Shown piece by piece: positions 25,796 through 34,595 of a DNA stretch of 64,000 bases. This DNA comes from Oscillospiraceae bacterium. GTDB lineage: Bacteria; Bacillota; Clostridia; Oscillospirales; Oscillospiraceae. Position numbers and translations under genes: made by a program. Each line of letters opens with the position of its first letter. The first letter of the stretch is position 1. The notes under the pieces were generated by a model. The model was not told the origin of the DNA, made no database searches, and saw only the letters and a list, made by a program, of their open reading frames with translations. The stretch covers positions 24,478 through 88,477 of the forward strand of contig JAFXTU010000049.1 of the NCBI GenBank assembly GCA_017535635.1, in the 5' to 3' direction.

Positions 25796-26803
25796 ATGGC
25801 GGATTGGGTGATCGTCGTGGACGATGATATGACGAACCTGAAAATGGCCGGCCACATATTGAGCAAAAAGAATATGCGCGTCACCGCCCTGAAATCCGGC
25901 GCGGCGCTGCTGGAATATGTAAAGGACAATCACCCGGACCTGATCCTCCTGGACATCAAGATGCCGGGGATGGACGGGTTTGAGACCATGGAGCGGCTGA
26001 AAGCGCAGATGGTCCCCGGCGAGGAGATCCCCGTCATCTTCCTGACGGCGGACGAGAGCTTTGAGACCGAGATGCAGGGACTGAGCCTGGGGGCGATGGA
26101 TTTCATCAAAAAGCCCTTCAACCCGGAGGTGCTGGCCCTGCGGGTGCGCCACACCATCGAGCTGGTGCGGCTCCAGCGGAATCTGATGGACGAGGTGGAC
26201 CGCAAGACCCAGGAGAACGCCAGTCTTTCGCTGCACGTCGTTCAGACCCTGGCGGAGGCCATCGACGCCAAGGACACCTACACCAATGGCCACTCCGGAC
26301 GGGTTGCCCAGTATTCCAGGCTGATCGCCGGGAGATACGGGTATTTCCCCGGCCGGCAGGACGAGATCTACATGATCGGGCTCCTCCACGACGTGGGCAA
26401 GATCGGCGTACCCGACGCGGTGATCAGCAAGCCCGGAAAGCTGACGGAAGAAGAGTTTGCCCAGATCAAAACCCATCCCGTGATGGGCGAGCGCATTCTG
26501 AAGCAGATCATGGAGATGCCCCAGCTGGCCGTAGGGGCACGCTGGCACCACGAGCGATTTGACGGCTCGGGCTACCCCGACGGTCTGTCCGGAACGGACA
26601 TTCCCGAGGAAGCCCGGATCGTGGCCGTGGCCGACGCCTACGACGCCATGACCAGCCGAAGGAGCTACCGGGACATTCTTTCCCAGGAGGAGGTCACAGC
26701 GGAGCTGCAGCTGGGCAGGGGCGGTCAGTTTGACCCGGCATTTGCCGACATTATGCTGGAAATGATCCTTGAGGACCCGGACTACCGCATGCGGGAAACA
26801 TAG
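25796..26803 (+). CDS. Response regulator with HD-GYP cyclic-di-GMP phosphodiesterase domain
   Basis: A 335-residue cytosolic protein. The receiver domain (1-125) has phospho-Asp 53 in LILLDIKMPGMDG. The HD-GYP domain (about 145-330) has H198-D199 in LLHDVGKIG and the signature HHERFDGSGYP at 251-261. All metal ligands typical of active enzymes appear present, so it should degrade c-di-GMP when phosphorylated. ATG 25796 follows AGGAGG. It lies between two hybrid kinases whose HPt domains could pass phosphate to it (inference). Confidence 0.92.
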   Translation: MADWVIVVDDDMTNLKMAGHILSKKNMRVTALKSGAALLEYVKDNHPDLILLDIKMPGMDGFETMERLKAQMVPGEEIPVIFLTADESFETEMQGLSLGAMDFIKKPFNPEVLALRVRHTIELVRLQRNLMDEVDRKTQENASLSLHVVQTLAEAIDAKDTYTNGHSGRVAQYSRLIAGRYGYFPGRQDEIYMIGLLHDVGKIGVPDAVISKPGKLTEEEFAQIKTHPVMGERILKQIMEMPQLAVGARWHHERFDGSGYPDGLSGTDIPEEARIVAVADAYDAMTSRRSYRDILSQEEVTAELQLGRGGQFDPAFADIMLEMILEDPDYRMRET

Positions 26804-26834
26804 CGCTTCCCGGAGAGGCCTCCGCCGGGAACTG

Positions 26835-26906
26835 CCGCGCAGGTACGGCGCGGGGATCGGAGGCATCCGCGCAAGGTCCGGTCTGCCGGAACCACTTTCG
26901 GCAGAC
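26835..26906 (+). other. Two small hairpins in the regulator-kinase gap
   Basis: CCGCGC/GCGCGG (26835-26853) and GTCTGCCG/CGGCAGAC (26881-26906), neither with a T-run, fill the 140-bp space before the second kinase. They may tune relative expression or mRNA stability. Confidence 0.4.
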
Positions 26907-26944
26907 GGCGAAATACCGGAGTTTATGCCGGAGGAGGAGTGACC

Positions 26945-29608
26945 TTGAGAACGCGCAAGGAACGATATAACCTGTTCATTCCCCTGCTCATCATCTTTTT
27001 CCTGATGGTGTTCATGGTGCTGTACACCTCCCGCGTCATCAACAGTGTGGCGGTGTCCAACATCCAGGAGGTGGGCGAGGACAAAATATCCATCGTTGCG
27101 GCCGAGCTGAACAACTACCTGGAGCGCACCCGGAGCGCGCTGTGGGTCACGGCGGACACCGTGGACTTTATGGTGCGAAACGGCAGCACCCCCGCGCAGA
27201 TCGAGGACTACATCGTCGAGGAGACCACGAACCAGTCCCAGCAGTTCGACGACAACTACACGGGCTTCTACGCCTACATCATGGGCCAGTACCTGGACGG
27301 TCTGCTCTGGCAGCCCCCCGAGGGCTACGATCCCGTCCAGCGGGACTGGTACAAGCAGGCGCTCCTGAGGGGGGGTGAGGCCACCATCGTGCCCCCTTAC
27401 GTGGACGCCCAGACCCACGACGTGGTCATCACCATCTGCCGTCGGCTCTCCGACCCGGAAAACGTGGTCGCCCTGGACGTGACGATGAACCGCATCCAGG
27501 AGATGATGTCGGCGCTGAACATCAAGGACAAGGGCTACGGCTTCATCGTGGACGAGTCCGGCATGGTCATCGCCCACCAGGATGAAGAGCTGAAGGGCAG
27601 CTTTTTCGACCAGACCGACGAGCAGAGCGCCTTTCTGGAGGGCATCCTGGGCACGCGAAACGGCAGCTTTGAGACCAGGCTGAACGGTCAGAAGAGCACC
27701 GTGTTCGTCAACTCCCTCCTGGACCAGTGGTACGTGGTCATCGTCATCGGCAACCGGGAGCTCTACGCCGAGGTCTGGCAGCAGCTTGCGGTGAATATCG
27801 CCATCTGCGTCGTCATCTTCATCCTCATCGCCCTCTTCTACTACCTGGGCTATCGCAACGAGCAGAGCTATTCCCGCCAGATGGAAGCCATGAAGATGGA
27901 AGAGCAGCAGCAGGCTTACGAGACGCAGATGCTGAAGCTGGCCAAGGAGTCCGCGGACCAGGCCAACAAGGCCAAGAGCGACTTCCTGGCGGAGATGTCC
28001 CATGAGATCCGCACGCCCATCAACGCCGTGCTGGGCATGAATGAGATGATCCTGCGGGAGAGCGGCGAGGCCTTGGACTCCGCGACGGGGAACCGCAGCG
28101 TGTTTGAAAGCATCAGCCGCTGCGCCGCGACCATCGACAGCGCCGGGAACAGTCTGCTGGCCATCATCAACGACATTCTGGATTTCTCCAAGATCGAGGC
28201 GGGCAAGATGGAGATCACCGAGGCCGGTTACAAGCTGAGCTCGCTGCTCAACGACGTGAGCAACATGATCGTCTTCAAGGCAAGCTCCAAGGAACTGGCG
28301 TTCCTTGTGGACGTGGACCCCGCCCTGCCCGACGGCCTGTACGGCGACGAGGTGCGGGTGCGGCAAGTCATCACCAATCTCCTGACCAACGCCGTCAAGT
28401 ACACCGATGCCGGCAGCGTGTACCTTTCCGTGCGCGAGGGCGGCGACGCCGGGGAGGGGCGCGTCAATCTGCTCGTTTCCGTCCGGGATACGGGCATCGG
28501 CATTCGCCCGGAGGACATGGACCGGCTGTTCAGCAAATTTGAACGGGTGGATCTGAACCGGAACAGCACCATTGAGGGCACGGGCCTGGGGCTGGCCATC
28601 ACCCGGAGGCTGCTGACCCTGATGGGCGGCGGAATCGAGGTGGATAGCGTCTACGGCCAGGGCTCCACCTTCACCGTCACCATCCCCCAGGGCGTCGTCT
28701 CCCGGGAGCCGGTGGGCAATTTCAGGGACCGCTTTGAGAAGAGCGTCCGGGAAAACCGGGTGCGCGCCGAGAGCTTCCACGCCCCCGGCGCCCGCATTCT
28801 GATCGTGGACGACACGAGGATGAACCTGGCGGTGGTCACGGGACTGCTGAAGAAGACGGAGGTCGCCGCCGACACCGCCGACAGCGGCGCGAAGGCCATT
28901 CAGATGGCGCAGGCGGCCCGCTACGACCTGATCCTGATGGACCAGCGCATGCCGGAGATGAACGGCACTGAGGCCCTGGCACACATCCGGGAGGGGTCCC
29001 TCAACCGGGAGACCCCGGTGATCTGCCTCACCGCCGACGCCGTCAGCGGCGCCCGGGAAAAGTACATGGCCGCGGGCTTCACCGATTATCTGACCAAGCC
29101 CATCGACGGCGGCTCCCTGGAAGACATGCTGATGAAATACCTGCCCGCCGGAAAGATCCTTCGGGTCCAGCCTTCCGGGCCATCCGGGACCCGGGAAAGC
29201 CCCTTCGAGCCCCTGCGCGCCGCGGGCATCCTGCCCGAGGAGGGCCTGGGCCGCTGCCAGGGCGACGGGGAGCTCTACCGGTCCCTGCTGCAGGAATATG
29301 AAAGGGACGCCCAGGACAAGGCGGGAAAGCTTCGCCAAACCCATGAGGCCATGGACTGGAAGAACTACGGCATACTGGTCCACGGATTGAAGAGCACCTC
29401 CCGCATGATCGGCGCGCTGGACCTGGCCCGCGCTGCGGAGCGCCTGGAAGCGGCGGCGGACAAGGGCGGCGCAGCCATCGCCGAGGCGGAGCACGAAGAG
29501 CTGCTCCGGCAGTACGACGCGGCGGCGGCGGCGATCCGGGCCCTGCTGGGGAGAGCGCCGGACGCGGCCGATGACGGCGAGATACTGGAATTCCTTCCGG
29601 AGGAGTGA
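26945..29608 (+). CDS. Hybrid sensor histidine kinase (dCache sensor, HisKA, HATPase, REC, HPt)
   Basis: An ~887-residue membrane kinase. The first span is at about 10-30. A double-Cache extracellular domain follows, recognisable from YDPVQRDWYKQAL and PYVDAQTHDVVITI, and a second span lies at about 280-300. Then HisKA (MSHEIRTPINAVLG), HATPase (LLTNAVKYTD, DTGIGI, EGTGLGL), a receiver (LILMDQRMPEMNG) and HPt (VHGLKSTSRM). It is a paralogue of the kinase upstream. The start is TTG 26945, 7 bases after GGAGG; a GTG at 26939 is the alternative. dCache domains often bind amino acids or other small metabolites. Confidence 0.9.
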   Translation: MRTRKERYNLFIPLLIIFFLMVFMVLYTSRVINSVAVSNIQEVGEDKISIVAAELNNYLERTRSALWVTADTVDFMVRNGSTPAQIEDYIVEETTNQSQQFDDNYTGFYAYIMGQYLDGLLWQPPEGYDPVQRDWYKQALLRGGEATIVPPYVDAQTHDVVITICRRLSDPENVVALDVTMNRIQEMMSALNIKDKGYGFIVDESGMVIAHQDEELKGSFFDQTDEQSAFLEGILGTRNGSFETRLNGQKSTVFVNSLLDQWYVVIVIGNRELYAEVWQQLAVNIAICVVIFILIALFYYLGYRNEQSYSRQMEAMKMEEQQQAYETQMLKLAKESADQANKAKSDFLAEMSHEIRTPINAVLGMNEMILRESGEALDSATGNRSVFESISRCAATIDSAGNSLLAIINDILDFSKIEAGKMEITEAGYKLSSLLNDVSNMIVFKASSKELAFLVDVDPALPDGLYGDEVRVRQVITNLLTNAVKYTDAGSVYLSVREGGDAGEGRVNLLVSVRDTGIGIRPEDMDRLFSKFERVDLNRNSTIEGTGLGLAITRRLLTLMGGGIEVDSVYGQGSTFTVTIPQGVVSREPVGNFRDRFEKSVRENRVRAESFHAPGARILIVDDTRMNLAVVTGLLKKTEVAADTADSGAKAIQMAQAARYDLILMDQRMPEMNGTEALAHIREGSLNRETPVICLTADAVSGAREKYMAAGFTDYLTKPIDGGSLEDMLMKYLPAGKILRVQPSGPSGTRESPFEPLRAAGILPEEGLGRCQGDGELYRSLLQEYERDAQDKAGKLRQTHEAMDWKNYGILVHGLKSTSRMIGALDLARAAERLEAAADKGGAAIAEAEHEELLRQYDAAAAAIRALLGRAPDAADDGEILEFLPEE

Positions 29609-29662
29609 CGCCGCTGCGTTTCTGCGCTGCGCTGAAGGAAGCATCTGGCGGAGGGAAAGAAA

Positions 29663-30379
29663 ATGAACCGAGACGAGATCGTGGCGGAGCTGTTCCGGAT
29701 GCAGGATATGAAATATGCCGCCATGCAGGCAAAGATCATCCCCACCTTGGAGCCGGACCGGATCATCGGCGTAAGGACGCCGGAGCTCCGGGCCTTTGCC
29801 AAGGTACTGTCCGACGAGGAAGGCGCAGAGGCTTTCCTCGCCGCTCTTCCCCATCCCTACTTTGACGAAATGCAGCTCCACGCCTTTGTGATCTCCCTGG
29901 AGAAGGACTTCGACAAATGCCTTGCCGAGGTGGAGGCATTTCTTCCGTACATCGACAACTGGGCCACCTGCGATCAGCTCTCCCCGAAGGCCTTTAAAAA
30001 AGAGCCGGAGAAGCTGCTGCCCCATATCCGCAGGTGGATTCGGTCGGAGAAGCCGTATACGGTCCGCTTCGCCCTCGGGATGCTGATGCAGCATTTTCTG
30101 GACGAACGGTTCCGCCCGGAGTACGCGGAACTGGCGGCCTCGGTCCGCTCGGAGGAATACTATGTCTGCATGATGGCCGCCTGGTATTTTGCGACGGCCC
30201 TGGCCAAGCAGTACGAGGCTGCGCTCCCCTATCTGGAAGAGCAGCGGCTGGAGCCCTGGACCCATAACAAGGCCATCCAGAAGAGCATAGAGAGCTATCG
30301 GCTCACAGAAGAGCAGAAGCGTCATCTCAGGACCCTGAAGGTCGGGAAAGCAAAGGAGTATCCTATATCCCGACAATGA
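29663..30379 (+). CDS. DNA alkylation repair protein, AlkD-like
   Basis: A 238-residue all-helical protein of the AlkD/AlkC HEAT-repeat glycosylase superfamily. Characteristic segments are RIIGVRTPELRAFAK, FDEMQLHAFVI, FLPYIDNWATCDQLSPK and a C-terminal repeat series. The WATCD element carries the Trp-x-x-x-Asp typical of the family, whose Asp supports excision of positively charged alkyl bases. It may repair N3/N7-alkylpurines. The ATG follows GGAGGGAAAG. It overlaps the next gene by 4 bp. Confidence 0.85.
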   Translation: MNRDEIVAELFRMQDMKYAAMQAKIIPTLEPDRIIGVRTPELRAFAKVLSDEEGAEAFLAALPHPYFDEMQLHAFVISLEKDFDKCLAEVEAFLPYIDNWATCDQLSPKAFKKEPEKLLPHIRRWIRSEKPYTVRFALGMLMQHFLDERFRPEYAELAASVRSEEYYVCMMAAWYFATALAKQYEAALPYLEEQRLEPWTHNKAIQKSIESYRLTEEQKRHLRTLKVGKAKEYPISRQ

Positions 30380-30957
30380 ATAAGGATAGGAGTCTGTGCA
30401 GAATGAGGATCGATGAACCTTGGATGCGCTCGCATCTACCCGAGGATTGCGCAGAGGAACCGCTGGATTACTTCTCCGGCTATTATCTGGACGGCCTGAC
30501 CGTGATGTCGGAGGGAGAGCGGGGCGGGCCGGACACCGTGGTATATCAGGCAAACAGCGAAGAGGACCTGCGATACTGGCAGCTGGATGTCATCTGCCGC
30601 TATGTCGGAAAAGCCGATCACTCCAAAACCTGGCGGTATACCCGGCACCACGCCGAAAACGGAATGTGGTATTACGTCGAGCATAGGCGGTACGACTACA
30701 ATGCCATTGAGGATCCGCGGCTCCCGGGCTTTGAAAGCTACCTGCGCAATCTCAGGTGCGGTTTCCCGCCGGAGCGCTGGGAAGAGCAGGTGCAGGCCCA
30801 CATCCGTCTGATGAACTTCTGGTACGCCGTGCCCCACTGGGATTATGACCGGGAGAGGCTGTGCTTTATCGAGATCAGCGATTCCAGGGAGCACGACGAT
30901 CACAGCCGCATCGTCGAGGAGCCGAGACCCGGTTCCATCCTCCGGGTGGTTGACTGA
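30376..30957 (+). CDS. Unknown protein, weak Imm63-like pattern
   Basis: A 193-residue soluble, acidic protein rich in Trp, Tyr and Arg with no signal peptide. The middle part (EEDLRYWQLDVICRYVG and then HRRYDYNAIEDPRLPGF) loosely recalls the Imm63 immunity-protein pattern of a D-lYW motif and a conserved E-h-R. No toxin gene is adjacent, so this is only a hint. ATG 30376 overlaps the alkylation-repair stop (ATGA); an alternative ATG at 30403 has a better placed AGGAG. Confidence 0.5.
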   Translation: MNKDRSLCRMRIDEPWMRSHLPEDCAEEPLDYFSGYYLDGLTVMSEGERGGPDTVVYQANSEEDLRYWQLDVICRYVGKADHSKTWRYTRHHAENGMWYYVEHRRYDYNAIEDPRLPGFESYLRNLRCGFPPERWEEQVQAHIRLMNFWYAVPHWDYDRERLCFIEISDSREHDDHSRIVEEPRPGSILRVVD

Positions 30958-31036
30958 TCCCCGGGCGGGGAGCTGCGGCGCGGCGGAGGGACGCGCCCCC
31001 GCGGCCCATACGCCGCCGGGACGCAATTTCCAGGAA

Positions 31037-31065
31037 TTGTATTTTCACGGTCGCTGTGGTATATT
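31037..31065 (+). promoter_or_regulatory. Promoter of thpR
   Basis: TTGTAT (31037-31042), 17-bp spacer, TATATT (31060-31065), about 45 bp upstream of the start codon. Confidence 0.6.
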
Positions 31066-31110
31066 GGGCCACAGAATGCCGATCAACACCACTTCTGTTT
31101 TGGACGCATT

Positions 31111-31623
31111 ATGAGACTGTTTCTTGCCATCAAGCTGTCAAAACCCATGAAGGACGCCCTGATCAACGCGCAGAACGAGCTGTACGACCGGGGCGTGCGG
31201 GGAAACTATACCCCGGAGGAAAACCTGCACCTGACGCTGGCCTTCATCGGGGAATACCCTGCCCCGGAGCCGGTGCTGGAGGCGCTGGCGGAGGCGTCCT
31301 TCGCCCCCTTTGCGCTGTCCCTGGAGGGCCTGGGCCGCTTCGGCGATCTCTGGTGGGCCGGGATGAGGGCTTCCCCTCCCCTCACGGCCCTGGCGCGAAG
31401 GATACGGCATGCTCTCGCGGAGGGCAATATCCCCTTTGACCGGAAGCGCTTTTCTCCCCATATTACGCTCCTTCGCAAGGCCCGAGGGGAGCTGCCCGGG
31501 GTGGAGCCAGGCGAAGCGGCCATGACCGTGGACCACTTCAGCCTCATGCGCTCGGACCGGGGCAAAAACGGGATGATCTATACCGAGCTGGGACAGATCC
31601 CGGCGGAAGACACACACATTTAG
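31111..31623 (+). CDS. thpR: RNA 2',3'-cyclic phosphodiesterase
   Basis: A 170-residue member of the 2H phosphoesterase family (LigT/ThpR). The two catalytic H-x-T-x motifs are HLTLAF (near residue 40) and HITLLR (near 115), and the length is as expected. It opens 2',3'-cyclic phosphates at RNA ends in the cytosol. It has its own promoter and is followed after 9 bp by a lipoprotein gene, probably on the same transcript. Confidence 0.92.
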   Translation: MRLFLAIKLSKPMKDALINAQNELYDRGVRGNYTPEENLHLTLAFIGEYPAPEPVLEALAEASFAPFALSLEGLGRFGDLWWAGMRASPPLTALARRIRHALAEGNIPFDRKRFSPHITLLRKARGELPGVEPGEAAMTVDHFSLMRSDRGKNGMIYTELGQIPAEDTHI

Positions 31624-31632
31624 GAGGAAGAT

Positions 31633-32049
31633 ATGAAGACGGCAAAAATCGTATGTTTCCTGTGCTTAGTGCTGGTTCTGCTGCTGGCAGGATGCGACGG
31701 CGCCACCTTTGTGTTCACCGGCACGCCCGGCAAAACGACGATCCAGATCAACGACGCCGCAGACGGCGCCTATGCGGAATCCAGCCCAATCTCCGTGGGC
31801 AAGGGCAGGGTCGCCGTGGTGGAGTCCGCGCTGGACAAGGGCGAGGTGCAGATCGAATTCGCGGAGGCGACGATCTTCCGTTCCAACGACGACACAGAAG
31901 AGATCATCGTCGGCGACGTGATCGCTATGGCTAAGGTGAGCTCCAGGGACAAAGCGACGCTCCCCCTGGAAAAGGGAGACTACGTTTTGCTGGTGACGAC
32001 GGTGGGCAGCACCGGCGGAAAGGTCACCGTCAGTATCGAAAAAGAGTAA
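31633..32049 (+). CDS. Small lipoprotein of unknown function
   Basis: A 138-residue exported protein with a signal peptide and lipobox LLLAGC (Cys about residue 21). The mature part is beta-rich, with alternating hydrophobic and charged residues, and holds no motif known to me. AGGAGG sits 5 bases before the ATG. It lies between thpR and another unknown gene. Confidence 0.7.
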   Translation: MKTAKIVCFLCLVLVLLLAGCDGATFVFTGTPGKTTIQINDAADGAYAESSPISVGKGRVAVVESALDKGEVQIEFAEATIFRSNDDTEEIIVGDVIAMAKVSSRDKATLPLEKGDYVLLVTTVGSTGGKVTVSIEKE

Positions 32050-32070
32050 ACGCACAGGGGACAAACGAAG

Positions 32071-32469
32071 ATGAACATGAAAGAGGGCCTGGGCTGGAAG
32101 GCCTGCTATAACGAGGAGAAGGGGGTATATGGGGGCGAGGTCATGTTCCAAGGCTCCTGGGACCTGTATGAGATCTCCGCCGCCGTGTTCGGCAGCCTGT
32201 CCAAAGGCATGCCCGACAGCGAGGCGGAAAGGCTGATCAGCTCCGGGCGGCGGCTGTACTCCCACGTGAACGACCGTTACAGCCCCCCCTACAACATCGT
32301 GCTCGACGAGGATTACGCCGATTTCTGCCCCTGGATGAAAAAGGCCGAGCCCGTGGGGAAAACCTGGGACCGGGAGCTCACCGATACCGCGGTGGAACTG
32401 TTCGAGTCCGAAAAGGACAACCGGGAGCAGCGCCGCAAAAAGCGGGAGCAGCGGAAAAAGGGAGATTGA
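32071..32469 (+). CDS. Conserved-looking hypothetical protein
   Basis: A 132-residue cytosolic protein. The central part is rich in aromatic residues (GWKACYNEEKGVYGG, SWDLYEISAAVFGS, YSPPYNIVLDEDYADF), and the C-terminus is a highly charged Lys/Arg/Glu tail. No family recognised. It ends just before a strong terminator, closing the thpR transcript. Confidence 0.65.
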   Translation: MNMKEGLGWKACYNEEKGVYGGEVMFQGSWDLYEISAAVFGSLSKGMPDSEAERLISSGRRLYSHVNDRYSPPYNIVLDEDYADFCPWMKKAEPVGKTWDRELTDTAVELFESEKDNREQRRKKREQRKKGD

Positions 32470-32483
32470 TGCGGAGATTAGCG

Positions 32484-32524
32484 GCTCCGCCGCCGACAGC
32501 AGGGTCGGCGGCGGAGCGTTTTTC
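32484..32524 (+). terminator. Strong intrinsic terminator of the thpR transcript
   Basis: A perfect 14-bp stem (GCTCCGCCGCCGAC, loop AGCAGG) followed by GTTTTTC. Confidence 0.9.
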
Positions 32525-32618
32525 ATTCGTTTTTCCATGTCCTGCGGTTCCGCGAAGCGGGAGCAGGACGGCAACTGTTCAAATCCTGTAATACCAATCT
32601 TTTATTGGAGAATAGTAT

Positions 32619-32643
32619 AAAATGACCGATCTGCGGTCATTTT
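32619..32643. terminator. Bidirectional hairpin overlapping the GNAT gene's stop codon
   Basis: AAAATGACCG, loop ATCTG, CGGTCATTTT. The minus-strand TGA stop (32637-32639) lies inside the stem, and T-runs are present in both directions. Confidence 0.75.
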
Positions 32644-33266
32644 TCCAGCTGGCCGGGAAGCTTCAGCTTCACCTTGGGCGGGAAGAGCCTGTCAAAGGCC
32701 TCCGCTTCCTCCGCGTCCACGTAGTAACCCTGGGGCGGACCGTACACGCCGGTAATCCCGTCCAGATACCCGGGCTTCAGCTCCCGGCAGAGGAAGAAGG
32801 AGGCGTCGGCCCCCTCCGGGAGCCCCCGGTAGCGGAGGCCGAATTCCGAGGCGTGACGGAAGCCGCTCTTCCCGTAGAAGAGGATGTTCCCCTCAAAGCA
32901 GAGGGCCCCGCAGCCCAGGGCCGCGGCCTTCTCCAGGGAGTAATCCAGCAAAAGCTTGCCGTAGCCCTGCCGCTGCAGCTCCGGGGTGATGCAGATGGGA
33001 CCCATGGTCATGATGGGGATGCTCCTGCCGTCGTCGCCCAGGATCTCCGCCCGCATGAACATGTTCTGCCCGATGATCCGGCCATTGCGCACCATCACCA
33101 GATCCAGCTCCGGCACAAAGGCGTCGTCGCGGCGCAGCACATGGATCACATAATGCTCCAGGCAGCCGGGGCGGTAGACGTTCCAGAACGCCTCCCGGAT
33201 CAGGGTCTCCACCTCCCGGTGTTCGCTGCTCTTTTCCAAACGAATGATCACGTCATTTTTATCCAT
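32637..33266 (-). CDS. GNAT-family N-acetyltransferase
   Basis: A 209-residue acetyl-CoA-dependent acetyltransferase. The beta-4/loop/alpha-3 core is IPIMTMGPICITPELQ, and the acetyl-CoA-binding R/Q-x-x-G-x-G/A pattern follows as QRQGYGKLLL. A late strand with FYGKSGFRHASEFGL closes the fold. The substrate is not evident. ATG 33266 follows AGGAGG. It stands alone with its own promoter. Confidence 0.87.
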   Translation of the reverse strand: MDKNDVIIRLEKSSEHREVETLIREAFWNVYRPGCLEHYVIHVLRRDDAFVPELDLVMVRNGRIIGQNMFMRAEILGDDGRSIPIMTMGPICITPELQRQGYGKLLLDYSLEKAAALGCGALCFEGNILFYGKSGFRHASEFGLRYRGLPEGADASFFLCRELKPGYLDGITGVYGPPQGYYVDAEEAEAFDRLFPPKVKLKLPGQLEK

Positions 33267-33547
33267 TGTTTTTCCTCCTGAATGTTGTTGACGGCAACTG
33301 CCCTATGGACGGGAGGCTTGGGGAATTGCGGCAAACCTCCCGGTCAGGCCGCAATGTCCAGTGATCTGCGGGTCTTCAAACAGCAAATCTCCTTCTTTTC
33401 GGATTGATAAGCGGGCAGGAGTTCGTCCGATCCTGCCCGACTATCTTTAGCTGTATTCTAGCATATTGTACCGGCTGATGCAAGTGCTCAGACCGGAGCC
33501 TCCCCTTCTTGTAAACGAGCAGGGTTCCCTCCGTTCCTCTGCCTTCT
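33267..33547. other. Intergenic region with GNAT promoter and a hairpin
   Basis: No gene seen. It holds an 8-bp stem GGGCAGGA/TCCTGCCC near 33413-33438 and the minus-strand promoter listed separately. Confidence 0.5.
33455..33483 (-). promoter_or_regulatory. Promoter of the GNAT gene
   Basis: Minus strand: TTGCAT (33478-33483), 17-bp spacer, TAGAAT (33455-33460). The leader is about 180 nt and includes the 33413-33438 hairpin. Confidence 0.65.
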
Positions 33548-34429
33548 CTACTTCCCTGCGCTTCTCTTTTTGGCGGCCTCCACCAGCTGCCGGGTTTCCC
33601 GGGTGAGCTTGTCCGGGTAATAGAAGAGCATCACCGGCAGACGCCGTTTCAGGGGGACGTAACCGTAAATGGGGTTGGAAACCGGGCTGTCCCAGTCGCT
33701 GAAGAACATGACGCCCTTGCCGTTGGAGGTCTCGAACAGGGCCGTGGAGGCCTGGAGGGTGCTGCGGATCCGGGGCGAGAAGCCGAAATCCTCGCAGGCG
33801 TCCCGGATCACGCCGCCGAAGCGCTTGGAGACCTTGCTGATATCGTCGTCAAAAACCAGGAAGTTGACCGTGGCCAGCTGCTCGGGAGAAGTGATGTCCG
33901 GGAAGTGCTCCGGGGAATAGAGGAGGCCGCAGCCGGTCTCCCCCACCGGGCAGGCTTCGGGGCCCAGGTTGGAGGAGGCGTAGAAATCGTGGGTGATGAT
34001 GGCGTCGAAGGCGCCCCCCGCGAGCCTGGACAAGAGCTCCGAAAGGCGGTAGGACTCCACGGTGTACTTAAGCTCCGGCAGCCCGGCGGTGAGCTCCTTC
34101 AGGATCCCGTACAGAAAATGGGGGTTCCAGGTCTCCGGGCAGCCGATCTTGATGATCCGCCCCTCGTTCTGGCTGACCCGGCGGATCTCCTCCTGCATCT
34201 TCTGGAATTCCCGCTCCGTCATCTCCAGATATTCATTCAGGATCCAGCCCGCCTCCGTCACCGTCAGGCTGCTGCCGCTGCGCTGGAAGAGGCGGCAGCC
34301 CAGCTCCTCCTCCAGCTTGGAGATGTTCTTGCTGATGGCGGGCTGGGAGGTATAAAGCAGGTTCGCCGCCTTGGTGAAGCTCAGGGTCCGCATCACGGCG
34401 GTGAAGCAGTTCATCTGTGTTCTGGTCAT
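33548..34429 (-). CDS. LysR-family transcriptional regulator
   Basis: A 293-residue regulator with an N-terminal winged HTH (FTKAANLLYTSQPAISKNIS then LEEELGCRLFQR) and a periplasmic-binding-protein-like effector domain from about residue 90. It is divergent from the carboxylesterase/arabinofuranosidase operon, the classical LysR arrangement, so it probably activates that operon in response to a sugar or ester. A dyad in the intergenic space is the likely site. Confidence 0.9.
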   Translation of the reverse strand: MTRTQMNCFTAVMRTLSFTKAANLLYTSQPAISKNISKLEEELGCRLFQRSGSSLTVTEAGWILNEYLEMTEREFQKMQEEIRRVSQNEGRIIKIGCPETWNPHFLYGILKELTAGLPELKYTVESYRLSELLSRLAGGAFDAIITHDFYASSNLGPEACPVGETGCGLLYSPEHFPDITSPEQLATVNFLVFDDDISKVSKRFGGVIRDACEDFGFSPRIRSTLQASTALFETSNGKGVMFFSDWDSPVSNPIYGYVPLKRRLPVMLFYYPDKLTRETRQLVEAAKKRSAGK

Positions 34430-34460
34430 CTTGGATCCTCCATAATCCTCTAGTTATATC

Positions 34461-34477
34461 CAAATTACTATAATTTG
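34461..34477. promoter_or_regulatory. Candidate LysR operator
   Basis: Perfect inverted repeat CAAATT-N5-AATTTG in the divergent intergenic region, containing the T-N11-A dyad preferred by LysR proteins and touching the -35 of the esterase promoter. Confidence 0.5.
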
Positions 34478-34503
34478 ATTGGATTTTCAAGAGGAAATAT
34501 GAT
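34475..34503 (+). promoter_or_regulatory. Promoter of the esterase/arabinofuranosidase operon
   Basis: TTGATT (34475-34480), 17-bp spacer, TATGAT (34498-34503). It overlaps the right arm of the dyad. Confidence 0.6.
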
Positions 34504-34595
34504 TAAATGGTTATGGAAGAATCACTTTTTCGGCGTTTCTCCGATTTGATGACGGAAAATCAACAACAATGCTTGATAAAAAGGAGTGACCGCGT

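Noticed and set aside
26804..26938. Cyclic-di-GMP riboswitch before the second kinase
   Set aside because: The hairpins lack the conserved GEMM tetraloop receptor and GGNAAAGCC-type sequences.
25718..30553. A minus-strand open frame of about 1600 codons opposite the kinase cluster
   Set aside because: It is the mirror of codon bias in the real genes, with low-complexity His/Gly/Val-rich translation and no start context.
30376..30957. Toxin-immunity pair
   Set aside because: The Imm63-like resemblance is weak and no toxin gene lies next to it.
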